Below are positions 1-8,089 of a DNA stretch of 11,033 nt, piece by piece. The stretch comes from Anaeromyces robustus (Eukaryota > Neocallimastigomycota > Neocallimastigomycetes > Neocallimastigales > Neocallimastigaceae). The translations under genes and the position numbers were made by a program. How positions within the stretch are numbered: position 1 is the first letter of the stretch; the number at the start of each line of letters is the position of its first letter. Under the pieces are notes generated by a model that did no database searches, was not told the origin of the DNA, and worked only from the letters and a program-made list of their open reading frames with translations. The stretch lies in contig MCFG01000113.1 in assembly GCA_002104895.1 (NCBI GenBank), forward strand, positions 155,001-166,033, in the 5' to 3' direction.

Positions 1-2
1 CA

Positions 3-3000
3 GCTGCTAAAGTATTTTCTTCACTTGCATTCTTTAATATGTTAAGTTTCCCATTAGGTATTTTACCAATGGTAACTGGTCAATTGGCTGACACAGTTGT
101 TGCCTTAAAACGTATCAATAATGTTATCGGTGGTGAAGAATTAGATGAATTACCAGAGATTGATTCAAAAGCCAAGGATGCTATTTCAGTCAAAAACGGT
201 AATTTCTTTTGGGAAGTTAAAAAAGATAAAGCTTCGGATGAAAGTAAAGATAATTCTAAAAAGGATAAAAACAATAATAAAGAAAAAGATATTTCAGAAG
301 TAGTTATAAAAACAAATGATAAAGAAGATAATGAAACAGAATCAAATGAAAAAGATAAAGAAAGTGGTGAATATGAACCATTTAAAATTAAAAATATTAA
401 TTTAAATATTCCAAGAAATTCATTAACGGCTATTGTTGGTGCTGTTGGTAGTGGTAAATCTTCATTAGTTAATGGATTAATTGGAGAAATGAAACGCGAA
501 AGTGGCGAAGTAGTTTTTGGTGGTACTGTTGGATATTGTCCACAACAAGCTTGGATTCAAAATGCTACAGTAAAAGATAATATATTATTTGGTAAAGAAT
601 ACAATGAAAAAAAGTATAAACAAGCTATTAAATGTTGTGCCCTTGGTCCAGATTTAAAAATTTTCCCAAATGGTGATATGACTGAAATCGGTGAACGTGG
701 TATTAACCTTTCAGGTGGTCAAAAACAAAGAATTAATTTAGCTAGAGCTGTCTATTTTGATAGTGATATTATATTTTTAGATGATCCTCTTTCAGCTGTT
801 GATGCCCATGTTAGTCGTTATTTATTTGATAAATGTATTCTTGAAGCTCTTGGAAATAAAACTCGTATTTTGGTTACTCATCAATTATATGTTTTACCTA
901 AAGTTGATTATATTATATTTTTGGAAAATGGTGAGATTAGTGAACAAGGTACTTATGATGAATTAATGGAAAATAATGGTGAATTTGCTAAATTAATGCA
1001 TAGTTATGGAGGTATTGATGAAGATAAAGAAAATGATGATAAAGAAAAAGAAAACCAATTAGAATTGGAACACTCAAGTGAAGAAGAAGATGATATTACA
1101 ATCACAAAGCTTGACGAAAATAACGAAAAGGAGGAAGAAAAAAATATTGAAAAAGATAATGATAAAGAAAAAGAAAAAGAAAAAGAAAAGGAAGGAAAAG
1201 AACCAAGTGAACCAAAAGGATTAATGACTACTGAAGAAAGAAACACTGGTTCTGTAAAATTTAGTATTTATAAATTTTATGTTAGAGCAGCAGGTGGTTT
1301 GGGTTGTGTTATTGGTGTTTTATTTTTCCTTATTTTAACTCAAATAGCAAAAATTGGTAATGATATGTGGTTAGTTTTCTGGACTGATAAAAGATTCGAT
1401 ATTTCTACTCAAACATATGTTCTTATTTATTTAGCTTGGAGTATATTACAAGGTATTGCAGAAATGTTATTTGGTGTTATTATTGTTTATACTGGTATGG
1501 TTGCAGCAGGCAGAATTCATAGAGATGCTATTGCAAGAGTTATGAGAGCACCAATTTCATTCTTTGATACAACACCAATTGGTAGAATTATTAATCGTTT
1601 TTCAAAAGATCAAGATTCTGTTGATGGTGTTTTAATTGAATCTATTCAATCATTCCTTAATTGTTTTGCTGTTACAATTTCTACTTTATTACTTATTATT
1701 TATGCTACTCCTATCTTTATGATTGCACTTATTCCTTTACTTGTTATTTATTATTTAATGCAAGAATTTTATAGAAATACTTCAAGAGAAGTTAAACGTC
1801 TTGATTCTTTAGCTAGATCACCATTATATGCTAATTTCACCGAAACTATGAATGGTTTATCTACTATTAGAGCTTATCGTGAACAAGAAAGATTTATTAA
1901 TATTAATGATACATTTATGGATAATAATAATCGTCCATGTATTTTACAAATTACTGCACAGAGATGGTTAGGTTTAAGATTAGAAACTATTGGTGCCTTC
2001 CTTGTATTCTTTTCAGCTGTTTCTGGTTTAATTCTTAAAAAAAGTATTTCACCTGCTTTACTTGGTTTAAGTTTATCCTATTCTTTAAATGTTACTGGTA
2101 ATCTTAATTGGGCAGTACGTCAGTTTAGTGAAACTGAAGTACATATGAATGCTGCAGAACGTTTAAGTCATTATGCTAATGATATTGAAATTGAAAAACA
2201 AGAAGGTTTAGATGTACCAAAAGAATGGCCACAAAAGGGTAAGATTGAAATTAAAAATTTAACAATGAGATATGCTTCCCATTTGCCACCTGTTTTAAAT
2301 AATATATCATTAAATATTGAAGCTAATGAAAAGATTGGTGTTGTTGGTCGTACAGGTGCTGGTAAATCTAGTATTGTTATGACCCTCTTTAGATTAGTTG
2401 AACCTGATATTGGTTCTTCTATTAAAATTGATGATGTTTCAATTATGGATATTAAATTACATGATTTACGTAGAAGAATATCCATTATTCCACAAGATCC
2501 AATTCTTTTTTCTGGTACTATTCGTTTTAATATGGATCCATTTAATGAACATACAGATCAAGAAATTTGGACTGCTTTAGAACATGCTGGATTAAAGAAT
2601 ATGATAAGTGAATTAGAAAATAAATTAGAATCTGAAGTTCGTTCCAATGGTGAAAATTTCAGTGTTGGTCAAAGACAATTATTATGTTTAGCTAGAGCTA
2701 TGATAAGACAAAGTCGTGTACTTATTATGGATGAAGCTACTGCATCTGTTGATGTTAAAACAGATTCTATTATTCAAAAAGCACTTAGATCTGAATTTAA
2801 AGATGTTACTGTTATTACAATAGCTCATCGTTTAAATACCATTATTGATTATGATAAAATATTAGTTTTAAGTAATGGTAATATTCTTGAATATGATACA
2901 CCAAGAAACTTATTATTTGAAAGAATGGAAGATGGTAGTTATGTTCCAACTTATGAAACAGAGTTTTCTAAATTAGTTGAAGAAACAGGTCCAGTAAATG

Positions 3001-3041
3001 CTGAATTATTAAGAAAAACAGCTTTAATTGGATATGAATAG
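3..3041 (+). CDS. ABC transporter, ABCC (MRP) family; 5'-truncated by the window edge
   Basis: This is the C-terminal 1,012 residues of an ATP-driven exporter of the ABCC type (membrane domain 1, NBD1, membrane domain 2, NBD2). The frame is open from position 3, before the first ATG at 39, so that ATG is internal. NBD1 shows Walker A GAVGSGKS (438-461), signature LSGGQ (708-722), Walker B IIFLDDP (768-788) and the switch His (879-881). Its Walker B ends in Asp rather than the catalytic Glu, as is usual for ABCC NBD1. NBD2 has Walker A GRTGAGKS (2346-2369), signature FSVGQ (2658-2672), Walker B LIMDEA with the catalytic Glu at 2733-2735, and the switch His (2826-2828). NBD2 thus carries the competent Walker site, paired with LSGGQ of NBD1. 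Membrane domain 2 spans roughly 1256-2180. Two charged low-complexity insertions are described separately. No intron is seen in this part; the stop is TAG. The family call is firm, but substrate and gene number cannot be told. Confidence 0.97.
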   Translation, partial: AAKVFSSLAFFNMLSFPLGILPMVTGQLADTVVALKRINNVIGGEELDELPEIDSKAKDAISVKNGNFFWEVKKDKASDESKDNSKKDKNNNKEKDISEVVIKTNDKEDNETESNEKDKESGEYEPFKIKNINLNIPRNSLTAIVGAVGSGKSSLVNGLIGEMKRESGEVVFGGTVGYCPQQAWIQNATVKDNILFGKEYNEKKYKQAIKCCALGPDLKIFPNGDMTEIGERGINLSGGQKQRINLARAVYFDSDIIFLDDPLSAVDAHVSRYLFDKCILEALGNKTRILVTHQLYVLPKVDYIIFLENGEISEQGTYDELMENNGEFAKLMHSYGGIDEDKENDDKEKENQLELEHSSEEEDDITITKLDENNEKEEEKNIEKDNDKEKEKEKEKEGKEPSEPKGLMTTEERNTGSVKFSIYKFYVRAAGGLGCVIGVLFFLILTQIAKIGNDMWLVFWTDKRFDISTQTYVLIYLAWSILQGIAEMLFGVIIVYTGMVAAGRIHRDAIARVMRAPISFFDTTPIGRIINRFSKDQDSVDGVLIESIQSFLNCFAVTISTLLLIIYATPIFMIALIPLLVIYYLMQEFYRNTSREVKRLDSLARSPLYANFTETMNGLSTIRAYREQERFININDTFMDNNNRPCILQITAQRWLGLRLETIGAFLVFFSAVSGLILKKSISPALLGLSLSYSLNVTGNLNWAVRQFSETEVHMNAAERLSHYANDIEIEKQEGLDVPKEWPQKGKIEIKNLTMRYASHLPPVLNNISLNIEANEKIGVVGRTGAGKSSIVMTLFRLVEPDIGSSIKIDDVSIMDIKLHDLRRRISIIPQDPILFSGTIRFNMDPFNEHTDQEIWTALEHAGLKNMISELENKLESEVRSNGENFSVGQRQLLCLARAMIRQSRVLIMDEATASVDVKTDSIIQKALRSEFKDVTVITIAHRLNTIIDYDKILVLSNGNILEYDTPRNLLFERMEDGSYVPTYETEFSKLVEETGPVNAELLRKTALIGYE
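219..380 (+). other. Charged low-complexity insertion inside NBD1 of the ABCC transporter
   Basis: About 54 residues rich in Lys, Asp, Glu, Asn and Ser separate the first NBD1 strand (ending FFWEV, with the aromatic that normally stacks on the adenine) from the next (FKIKNINLNI). In most ABCC proteins this gap is only a short loop. The reading frame stays open and A-rich. This is probably a surface loop grown by codon-repeat expansion, which is common in Dictyostelium proteins. Confidence 0.8.
1011..1240 (+). other. Acidic/basic linker between NBD1 and membrane domain 2
   Basis: This is the regulatory-type linker of the transporter. It is extended to roughly 75 residues and made almost wholly of Glu, Lys, Asp and Asn, with an alternating Lys-Glu run near 1162-1190. 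It ends at the conserved TTEERNTGSV segment that leads into membrane domain 2. In ABC transporters of this class the linker is often phosphorylated; here that is only inference. Confidence 0.8.
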
Positions 3042-3540
3042 ATTTATATATATATTTAAGGGGTTATAATATTAAAAAAAAAAAAAAAAAAAGTAGGAAG
3101 TATTTGTAAAGAATCTAAAAATTATTTAAGAAAATAGAAAAATTTTATAATTAGTTATTTTAATTTAAGTTTTAAATATTAAATTATCAGGTTAATCTAT
3201 TAAATCTATTATAGATATTTTATTTATTTATATATTTAATTATTTATTTTTTCGTATAAAATTTTTAATAATTTTTTATTTATTATTTATCATATATTGT
3301 ATTAGTTAATTTTTATTTTTTTTTTAAAAATCAAAAAAGTAAAAAGATAATACATTATATTTGTATAAAATAATAATAAATAGAATATATAATTTATTAT
3401 TATTATTTAATTAGAAATTTTTAGTACTATTTTTTGATGAATAATTATAATTATCAAATAATAGTATATTATATTAATTAGGGAATAGAAATAGCAAATG
3501 TAAATTAAAAATTTTATTATTTATAAATATTGAAGTTAAA
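3042..3540. other. A+T-rich intergenic 3' flank of the ABCC gene
   Basis: After the ABCC stop there is a short TA-rich stretch, a run of about 20 A's (near 3074-3092), then unstructured A+T-rich DNA with T-runs near 3312-3325. I see no coding potential and no RNA gene. An exact poly(A) signal could not be assigned with confidence. Confidence 0.6.
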
Positions 3541-3546
3541 AAACAT

Positions 3547-3795
3547 AGAAAATAAATAAAAAAAAAAAATAAACAGAAAGAAAAAAACAAAAAACAAAAA
3601 TAAAAAAAGAAAAAAAAAAAAATAAAAAAAACAAAAAAAAAAAAAAAACAAAAAAAAAAAAAAATAAAAAAAAAAAAAGAAAAACAAAAAAAAAAACAAA
3701 AAAAAACAAAAAAAAAACAAAAAAAAAAACAAAAAAAAAACAAAAAAAAAAAAAAAAATAAAAACAAAAAATAAAACAAAAACAAAAATAAATAT
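3547..3795. repeat. A-rich simple-sequence block with regular C interruptions
   Basis: The + strand is almost pure A, broken by single C, T or G bases. Between 3685 and 3741 the C's fall at 3685, 3697, 3707, 3718, 3730 and 3741, a spacing of 10 to 12 bases. Reading the opposite strand gives Phe-rich open frames in all three phases, an artefact of the TTT composition and not genes. Such long dA:dT tracts are stiff and disfavour nucleosomes. Confidence 0.85.
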
Positions 3796-3951
3796 ATACA
3801 AATAATATATATATATATAGAAATGTGTTTATATAAAAAATAAAAATAAAAGTAAGATAATATGTTAAATTAAACAAATGTGTATAATATATTATCAAAA
3901 TTGTTGTTTATTATAAATTTTAATTATTAAATTATATATAATTATAATTTA

Positions 3952-4143
3952 TATAATATAACAATTATATAAATAATCAATAATTATAAAATAATTATAC
4001 TTTTTGATAATTATTTTCACTTTACATATATAAATATTAATTTATTTTTGTGTTATTAATGGTGATAAAAAAAAAAAGATAATAATTAATTTAAATTTAA
4101 TAAAGCTTTTAAAAATAATTAGGATGTGGTATTAAATGATATA

Positions 4144-4177
<34 letters not shown>

Positions 4178-4515
4178 TTTTTGTTTTAAAATTTATTATA
4201 ATGAAATTTTAATAAAAAATTTAAATTATTAAAAGTATATAATATAATAATTATTTAAATAATCAATAATTATAAAATAATTATATTTTTTGATAGTTAT
4301 TTTTACTTTACAAATATAAACATTAATTTATTTTTGTATTATTAATGGTGATAAAAAATTGATAATGATTAGTTTAAATTAAAGCTTTAAAAATGATTAG
4401 GATAAATAAATTATGTGGTATTAAATGATTAATATATAAAATATATATACATATATATATATATATTTTTTTTTGTTTTAAAATTTATTATAAATTTAAA
4501 TTATTAAAAGTATAC
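3952..4515. repeat. Diverged tandem direct duplication, two copies of about 280 bp
   Basis: Copy 1 is about 3952-4239 and copy 2 about 4240-4515. The best-preserved part, 3972-4070 against 4258-4356, aligns without gaps with six mismatches in 99 bases. Both copies then share a GCTTT..AAAAAT.ATTAGGAT segment, a GTGGTATTAAATGAT segment, an AT dinucleotide run followed by a T-run and GTTTTAAAATTTATTATAA, and they end in AAAAGTATA. The dinucleotide and T-runs differ in length between copies. A fragment resembling the end of the unit also lies just upstream at about 3901-3945, which suggests an older third copy. Confidence 0.85.
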
Positions 4516-4545
4516 AATTTTTTTTTAAAAGATATATTACATCTG

Positions 4546-4603
4546 ATTAGTTTTTTTTATATTTAAATATAAATATATATATATAAAAAAAAAAAAAACT
4601 AAT
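4546..4603. repeat. Inverted repeat at the 3' end of the RING-PHD gene
   Basis: ATTAG followed by eight T's (4546-4558) can pair with eight A's followed by CTAAT (4591-4603), a 13-bp stem. The right arm overlaps the TAG stop codon (4599-4601) of the minus-strand gene. The loop is A+T-rich with AT repeats. It could help end transcription between the convergent genes, or be chance in such A+T-rich DNA. Confidence 0.4.
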
Positions 4604-5411
4604 ATTTAGAATTTGATGATGAAGGTCTATCTCTTTCATTATCCATTTCTATTTTTTTATGAAGTTTTTCTTCTTCTTTTTTCCTTCTATTATAATTAAT
4701 GAATTTTATTAAATTATAATTTATAAAATTTATAATGATTTTATTTGAATAAATATGATCTACTAAAAAATCTTCTTTTAATTCTTCATAGTTTAATTTA
4801 TGTTCACCATGATAATCGTTACCTAATCTTTTTATTACATAATATGTTAAATCTCTTGATAGTTTTTTATATTGTTCTCGTGTAATATGTCTATTACTGA
4901 CTCTCTTTCTTAAATAAGGTCTTATAAATTTAAATATTTCACGTGAAGAAAAACCATGATTATTGTAACTATTTGAGTTATTTTTGCTTTTATGATTTAA
5001 ATTTGACAATAGATTAGATTGTTGATTAATTAATGGATCATTATTGAAAATATTATCAAATAAATCTAAGTCTAAATCATAAAAATCAGTTGAATGATTA
5101 CTATTTGTATGATTATGAGAATCATATGATTTTAAAAAATTATTATCAATATCATTTATTGAACGATTATTATGAAAATCTTTTTCTTTTTCTTTTTCTG
5201 ATGGTCTTTTATGAAGTTGATGAGTTTTATCTGAGTTACTCCCATTAGTACTATTATAAGATGGAGAAGGAATAGAAGATAATTGATTAATGTGAAATGG
5301 AGAATTATTATTATGGTTGATAGAAGAACTAGATTGATATCTATTTATTAAACTACGATTATTATTATGATTGATAGAAGAATTGGATTGATATTTATTT
5401 ATTAAACTAAG

Positions 5412-5466
<55 letters not shown>

Positions 5467-6878
5467 GTGTAGTTATTACTTTCACTATTATTATTTGTAT
5501 TAACGTTATTTCTATTGTTGATGAAAGTAGTAATGGTATGAGTTGTATTTTTATTTATATTACTAGTTGATGGAGTATTAGAAGGATTATATGATATTCT
5601 TTTGATATTCTTTGGATTTTTACTAATATTACTAGTTGATGAAATATCAGAAATATTATGTAGTATTTCTTTGGTATGATTAACATTTTTATTTATATTA
5701 CTAATATTACTAGATGATGAAGCGTCAGAAGTGTTATTAGTGTTGTTATGTAATGCTTCTTTCATCTTACGAAGTGCAATATTGGGACGTTTTAATGAAG
5801 AAGATGATATATTTTCATTTATTTTTGAAAGGGAATGATTATTTATAGAAACACTTGAATTTGATTTAATTTTTTTCGCAGCGTTTGCTTGTCTCCATAT
5901 TAAATCATATTCAGATTTTCTATTATATGAAGATGGCTTGTCGAAAATCTCATTAACTGATTTGGTATCAAGCATTTTAGAATACTTTATTTTAGTTTCA
6001 TAGTTAAGTTTTTCTCTTAAACTACTTAAACTACGAGTTGAAGAATTATCAGAACTAGAATTTCGATATGCATTAAGATAATCATCAAATGAATTAGGAA
6101 TATCAATTAATACTGATTCAGTAAGTAAATTCCTACTTTCAATAATATTATTTTGTCTTCTTTTAATAATTTCTTTTCTTAATTTACTGATTTTGGTTAA
6201 TTTAATTTAATTATTGAATGATTTATAAAATTATTAATATTATTTTTTTTAAATATTTGTAAATATAATAATAGAGAAATAGAGAAATAGAAGAAACATG
6301 AGAAAAAAAAAATAGTATAATTTTAATAATAATAAAGAATAAAGAATTAGTTTTTAAATAAGATTAATTATTTAATTATTATTATTGTTAATGTTACTGT
6401 TATTGTCATTTTTTTTTGTCATTATTGTTTTATTATTCATTTTTATTCAAAATGATATTATACCTTATCATAGATCGTGGTGCTTTTATTCTTCTTGCAT
6501 TAGAATTTGCTACTGTTCTTGAAGCCGATTTATTACCTTGTCGAGTCTTTTTCGTTTTTTTTGAAGTATTTCTAGTTGATCTTGATCTTGTTCTTCTTCT
6601 TCTTGTTGAAGTAGATGGTGTTTGTGATGGTGACGGTACAGTTTCAAAATTCAGACTTGATTCGGTGTAATCACTTGTATCCTCATCTTCAAATAAAGAT
6701 GAAGCAAGAGCTGGATTTTCATCTACACAATTTGGACAATACCAATTTCCCACTGGAATACCATTTAAACCTAAACAAGCTTTATAATTTTGTTAATTAA
6801 AAAGTAAGAAATTTTAATAATAATATATATATATATGTGTATATTATTTAATTAATAAAAAAGCATAAGCAAAAAGAA

Positions 6879-6953
<75 letters not shown>

Positions 6954-7050
6954 ATTAATAAATAAATAAATAAATTAATAAATAAATAAATTAATAAATA
7001 AATAAATAAATAAATAAATGAATAAATAAATAAATAAATATATAAATAGA

Positions 7051-7117
<67 letters not shown>

Positions 7118-8089
7118 ATGAATATATAATTTATTTAGATATTTTTTAATTCAAGAATAAAACTTTTTTTTTTTTTTTTTTTAATAAGAAAGAAATTGAT
7201 AATAACTTGTATGATATGGAGCATCACATATATCACATAATAACATAATTTCTTCATGTTCTGAACTTCCACAGATTATACAAAATGATAAATCTTCAAT
7301 TTCAATTTCTTCATTTTTCTTTATATTTTAAAGTTTTGATTTAGTAAACTATAATAAAAATAAATAAGGTAATAATTTTAGCAAATGGTTAATAGAATTA
7401 TTTTTACTTTACTTACATCTTTCTTTTTTTTTATGGTATAAGTATTTAAATATTCTTCTTTATAATTATATATTTTTATTTCATTAAATTCTCCTCTGTC
7501 AATAGGACAAGTACATGCTTTCTATTTTTTTTTTTTTTTTTTTTTTAAATTTCATATTTAATAAATTATTATTATTATTTAATAAAATAAAATAAAATAA
7601 TAAATGAATATTAAATGTTAATATATATAAACCACAAATTTACATGAATTATAAGTTTATTATTAAGAAGAAATAAAAAAGTGATTCAAAAATATAAATT
7701 TTATTTAAAAATATTTAATTAATGAAATTATAATATTCCGGAATAATATTAATATTAATGATATTTATAGTTAAATATCATTTAAGTTTAAATTTATTTT
7801 ATTGTTGGTATATATAGAACTATTTATATATATATAATATTTCTACTATTTTTACTAATTAATATTATGAAGATATAATGATAATATTTATGAATGAATA
7901 ATAAATGTTATTTATATTTAATTTTTATTATTATTTGAATTGAATTACCTCTGACCATAATTTTATACATTGTTCGTGAAATTTGTGATTACACGATAAA
8001 ATACCTAAATTTTCTGCTTCATCTTTATTTTCAGGAATTAAATCAAGCAAACATATACTACATGGCTCGACATAATCTTCTTCATCCAT
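4599..8089 (-). CDS. RING-PHD finger protein of the PHRF1/Asr1 type, five exons, 753 residues
   Basis: Predicted ubiquitin ligase bound to RNA polymerase II. Exons, in + coordinates: 8089-7949, 7521-7417, 7318-7207, 6779-6464 and 6186-4599. All intron phases agree and the joined frame is open. The ATG at 8089 directly follows an in-frame TAA. The RING spans residues 10-55 with C10, C13, C33, H35, H38, C41, C52 and D55; the last pair reads CPID-R, like the CPVDR of human PHRF1. The PHD finger is a full C4HC3: C95, C98, C110, C113, H118, C121, C134, C137, with W132 in GNWYCPNC. A basic SR-like stretch follows (about 179-222). Then comes a long Asn/Ser-rich region with an N18 run, and a C-terminal segment (about 643-725) with IRPYLRKR..ITREQYKKL, which resembles the CTD-binding end of PHRF1. 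RING, PHD and a CTD-binding end in this order define the family that includes yeast Asr1. The splicing is my reading; the domain calls are strong and the C-terminal call is moderate. Confidence 0.9.
5301..5408 (-). repeat. Two tandem 18-residue repeats in the RING-PHD protein
   Basis: Two adjacent 54-base units (5355-5408, then 5301-5354 in reading order) encode SLINKYQSNSSINHNNNR and SLINRYQSSSSINHNNNS. The protein units differ at three positions, so the duplication is fairly recent. It lies directly after the N18 run, in a region that is otherwise disordered and rich in Asn and Ser. Confidence 0.9.
5412..5465 (-). repeat. Coding AAT triplet repeat, 18 units (poly-Asn)
   Basis: Eighteen uninterrupted ATT triplets on the + strand are read in frame as AAT (Asn) codons of the RING-PHD gene. 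Uninterrupted codon purity suggests replication slippage. Poly-Asn tracts of this kind are a known hallmark of Dictyostelium proteins. Confidence 0.95.
6187..6463 (-). other. Intron 4 of the RING-PHD gene
   Basis: The donor is GTATAAT after ATA AG (exon end 6464), and the acceptor is AAAATCAG (exon start 6186). It splits a Ser codon in phase 2, and both flanking exons have stops in frame beyond these sites, which forces the splice. On the sense strand the intron contains a pyrimidine stretch made of TATTTCTC repeats (6265-6295). Confidence 0.85.
6780..7206 (-). other. Intron 3 of the RING-PHD gene, splitting the PHD finger
   Basis: The exon before ends ..CAT ACA A (7207) and the next starts CT TGT TTA GGT (6779), joining to give H-T-T-C-L-G, which restores the PHD ligands H118 and C121. 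The acceptor ATAAAG is ordinary, but the donor GTTATT departs from the usual GTAAGT/GTATGT. Most of the 427 bases are a tetranucleotide repeat. Confidence 0.85.
6877..7122. repeat. AAAT tetranucleotide microsatellite, about 245 bp
   Basis: Near-continuous TAAA/AAAT units on the + strand run through most of intron 3 of the RING-PHD gene. They are broken by single changes: TTAA in place of TAAA three times between about 6954 and 6995, AAATG at about 7020 and 7118, and a TATA/GATA interruption near 7040-7051. On the sense strand of the host gene the repeat reads ATTT, so it adds a U-rich tract to the intron. Confidence 0.95.
7319..7416 (-). other. Intron 2 of the RING-PHD gene
   Basis: The donor GTAAGTAA follows AAA GAT (exon end 7417). 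The acceptor is the AG of ATATAAAG (exon start 7318). The intron is 98 bases, phase 0. An earlier AG (TTATTATAG) was rejected because it puts a TAA in the PHD reading frame. The intron separates the RING from the PHD finger. Confidence 0.8.
7522..7948 (-). other. Intron 1 of the RING-PHD gene
   Basis: The donor GTAATT follows TCA GAG (exon end 7949). The acceptor is AATAG after a run of about 22 A's on the sense strand (exon start 7521). It is phase 0 and splits the RING between ligand C41 and the C52-D55 pair. The intron is 427 bases and mostly A+T. It contains AAAAT/AAAT units near 7580-7605 and one G+C-containing palindrome, TATTCCGGAATA (7734-7745). Confidence 0.85.

Noticed and set aside
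1004-1246. Minus-strand Ser/Phe-rich frame opposite the ABCC linker
   Set aside because: It is the antisense of the Glu/Lys-rich linker of a certain gene. The GAA/AAA codons read as TTC/TTT.
2171-2580. Frames on both strands inside the second nucleotide-binding domain
   Set aside because: They are shadows of the ABCC coding sequence, with no independent start context or family match.
3474-3898. Three overlapping minus-strand Phe-rich open frames
   Set aside because: They are the reverse of an A-rich simple-sequence block. The same Phe-rich product in all three phases shows that it is composition and not coding.
4599-5975. The 458-codon minus-strand frame as a complete gene starting MLDTKSV
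   Set aside because: The frame is open upstream for another 70 codons to a good acceptor at 6187, in phase with exon 4. The ATG at 5975 is internal.
6433-6753. A separate small minus-strand gene beginning at GNWYCPNC
   Set aside because: The start is a GTG (Val) inside the PHD finger. The frame continues upstream to a splice acceptor at 6780 and ends at a splice donor at 6463, so it is exon 4.
6416-6800. Plus-strand frames over the PHD exon
   Set aside because: They are antisense shadows of exon 4. The minus strand carries the zinc-finger residues.
7319-7416. Upstream acceptor TTATTATAG for exon 3
   Set aside because: Using it would bring an in-frame TAA before the PHD finger. The later AG at 7319 keeps the frame.
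6780-7948. Introns 1 and 3 having the same length (427 bases) as a sign of a common origin
   Set aside because: Their sequences are unrelated by eye, and intron 3 is mostly microsatellite, so the equal length is taken as coincidence.
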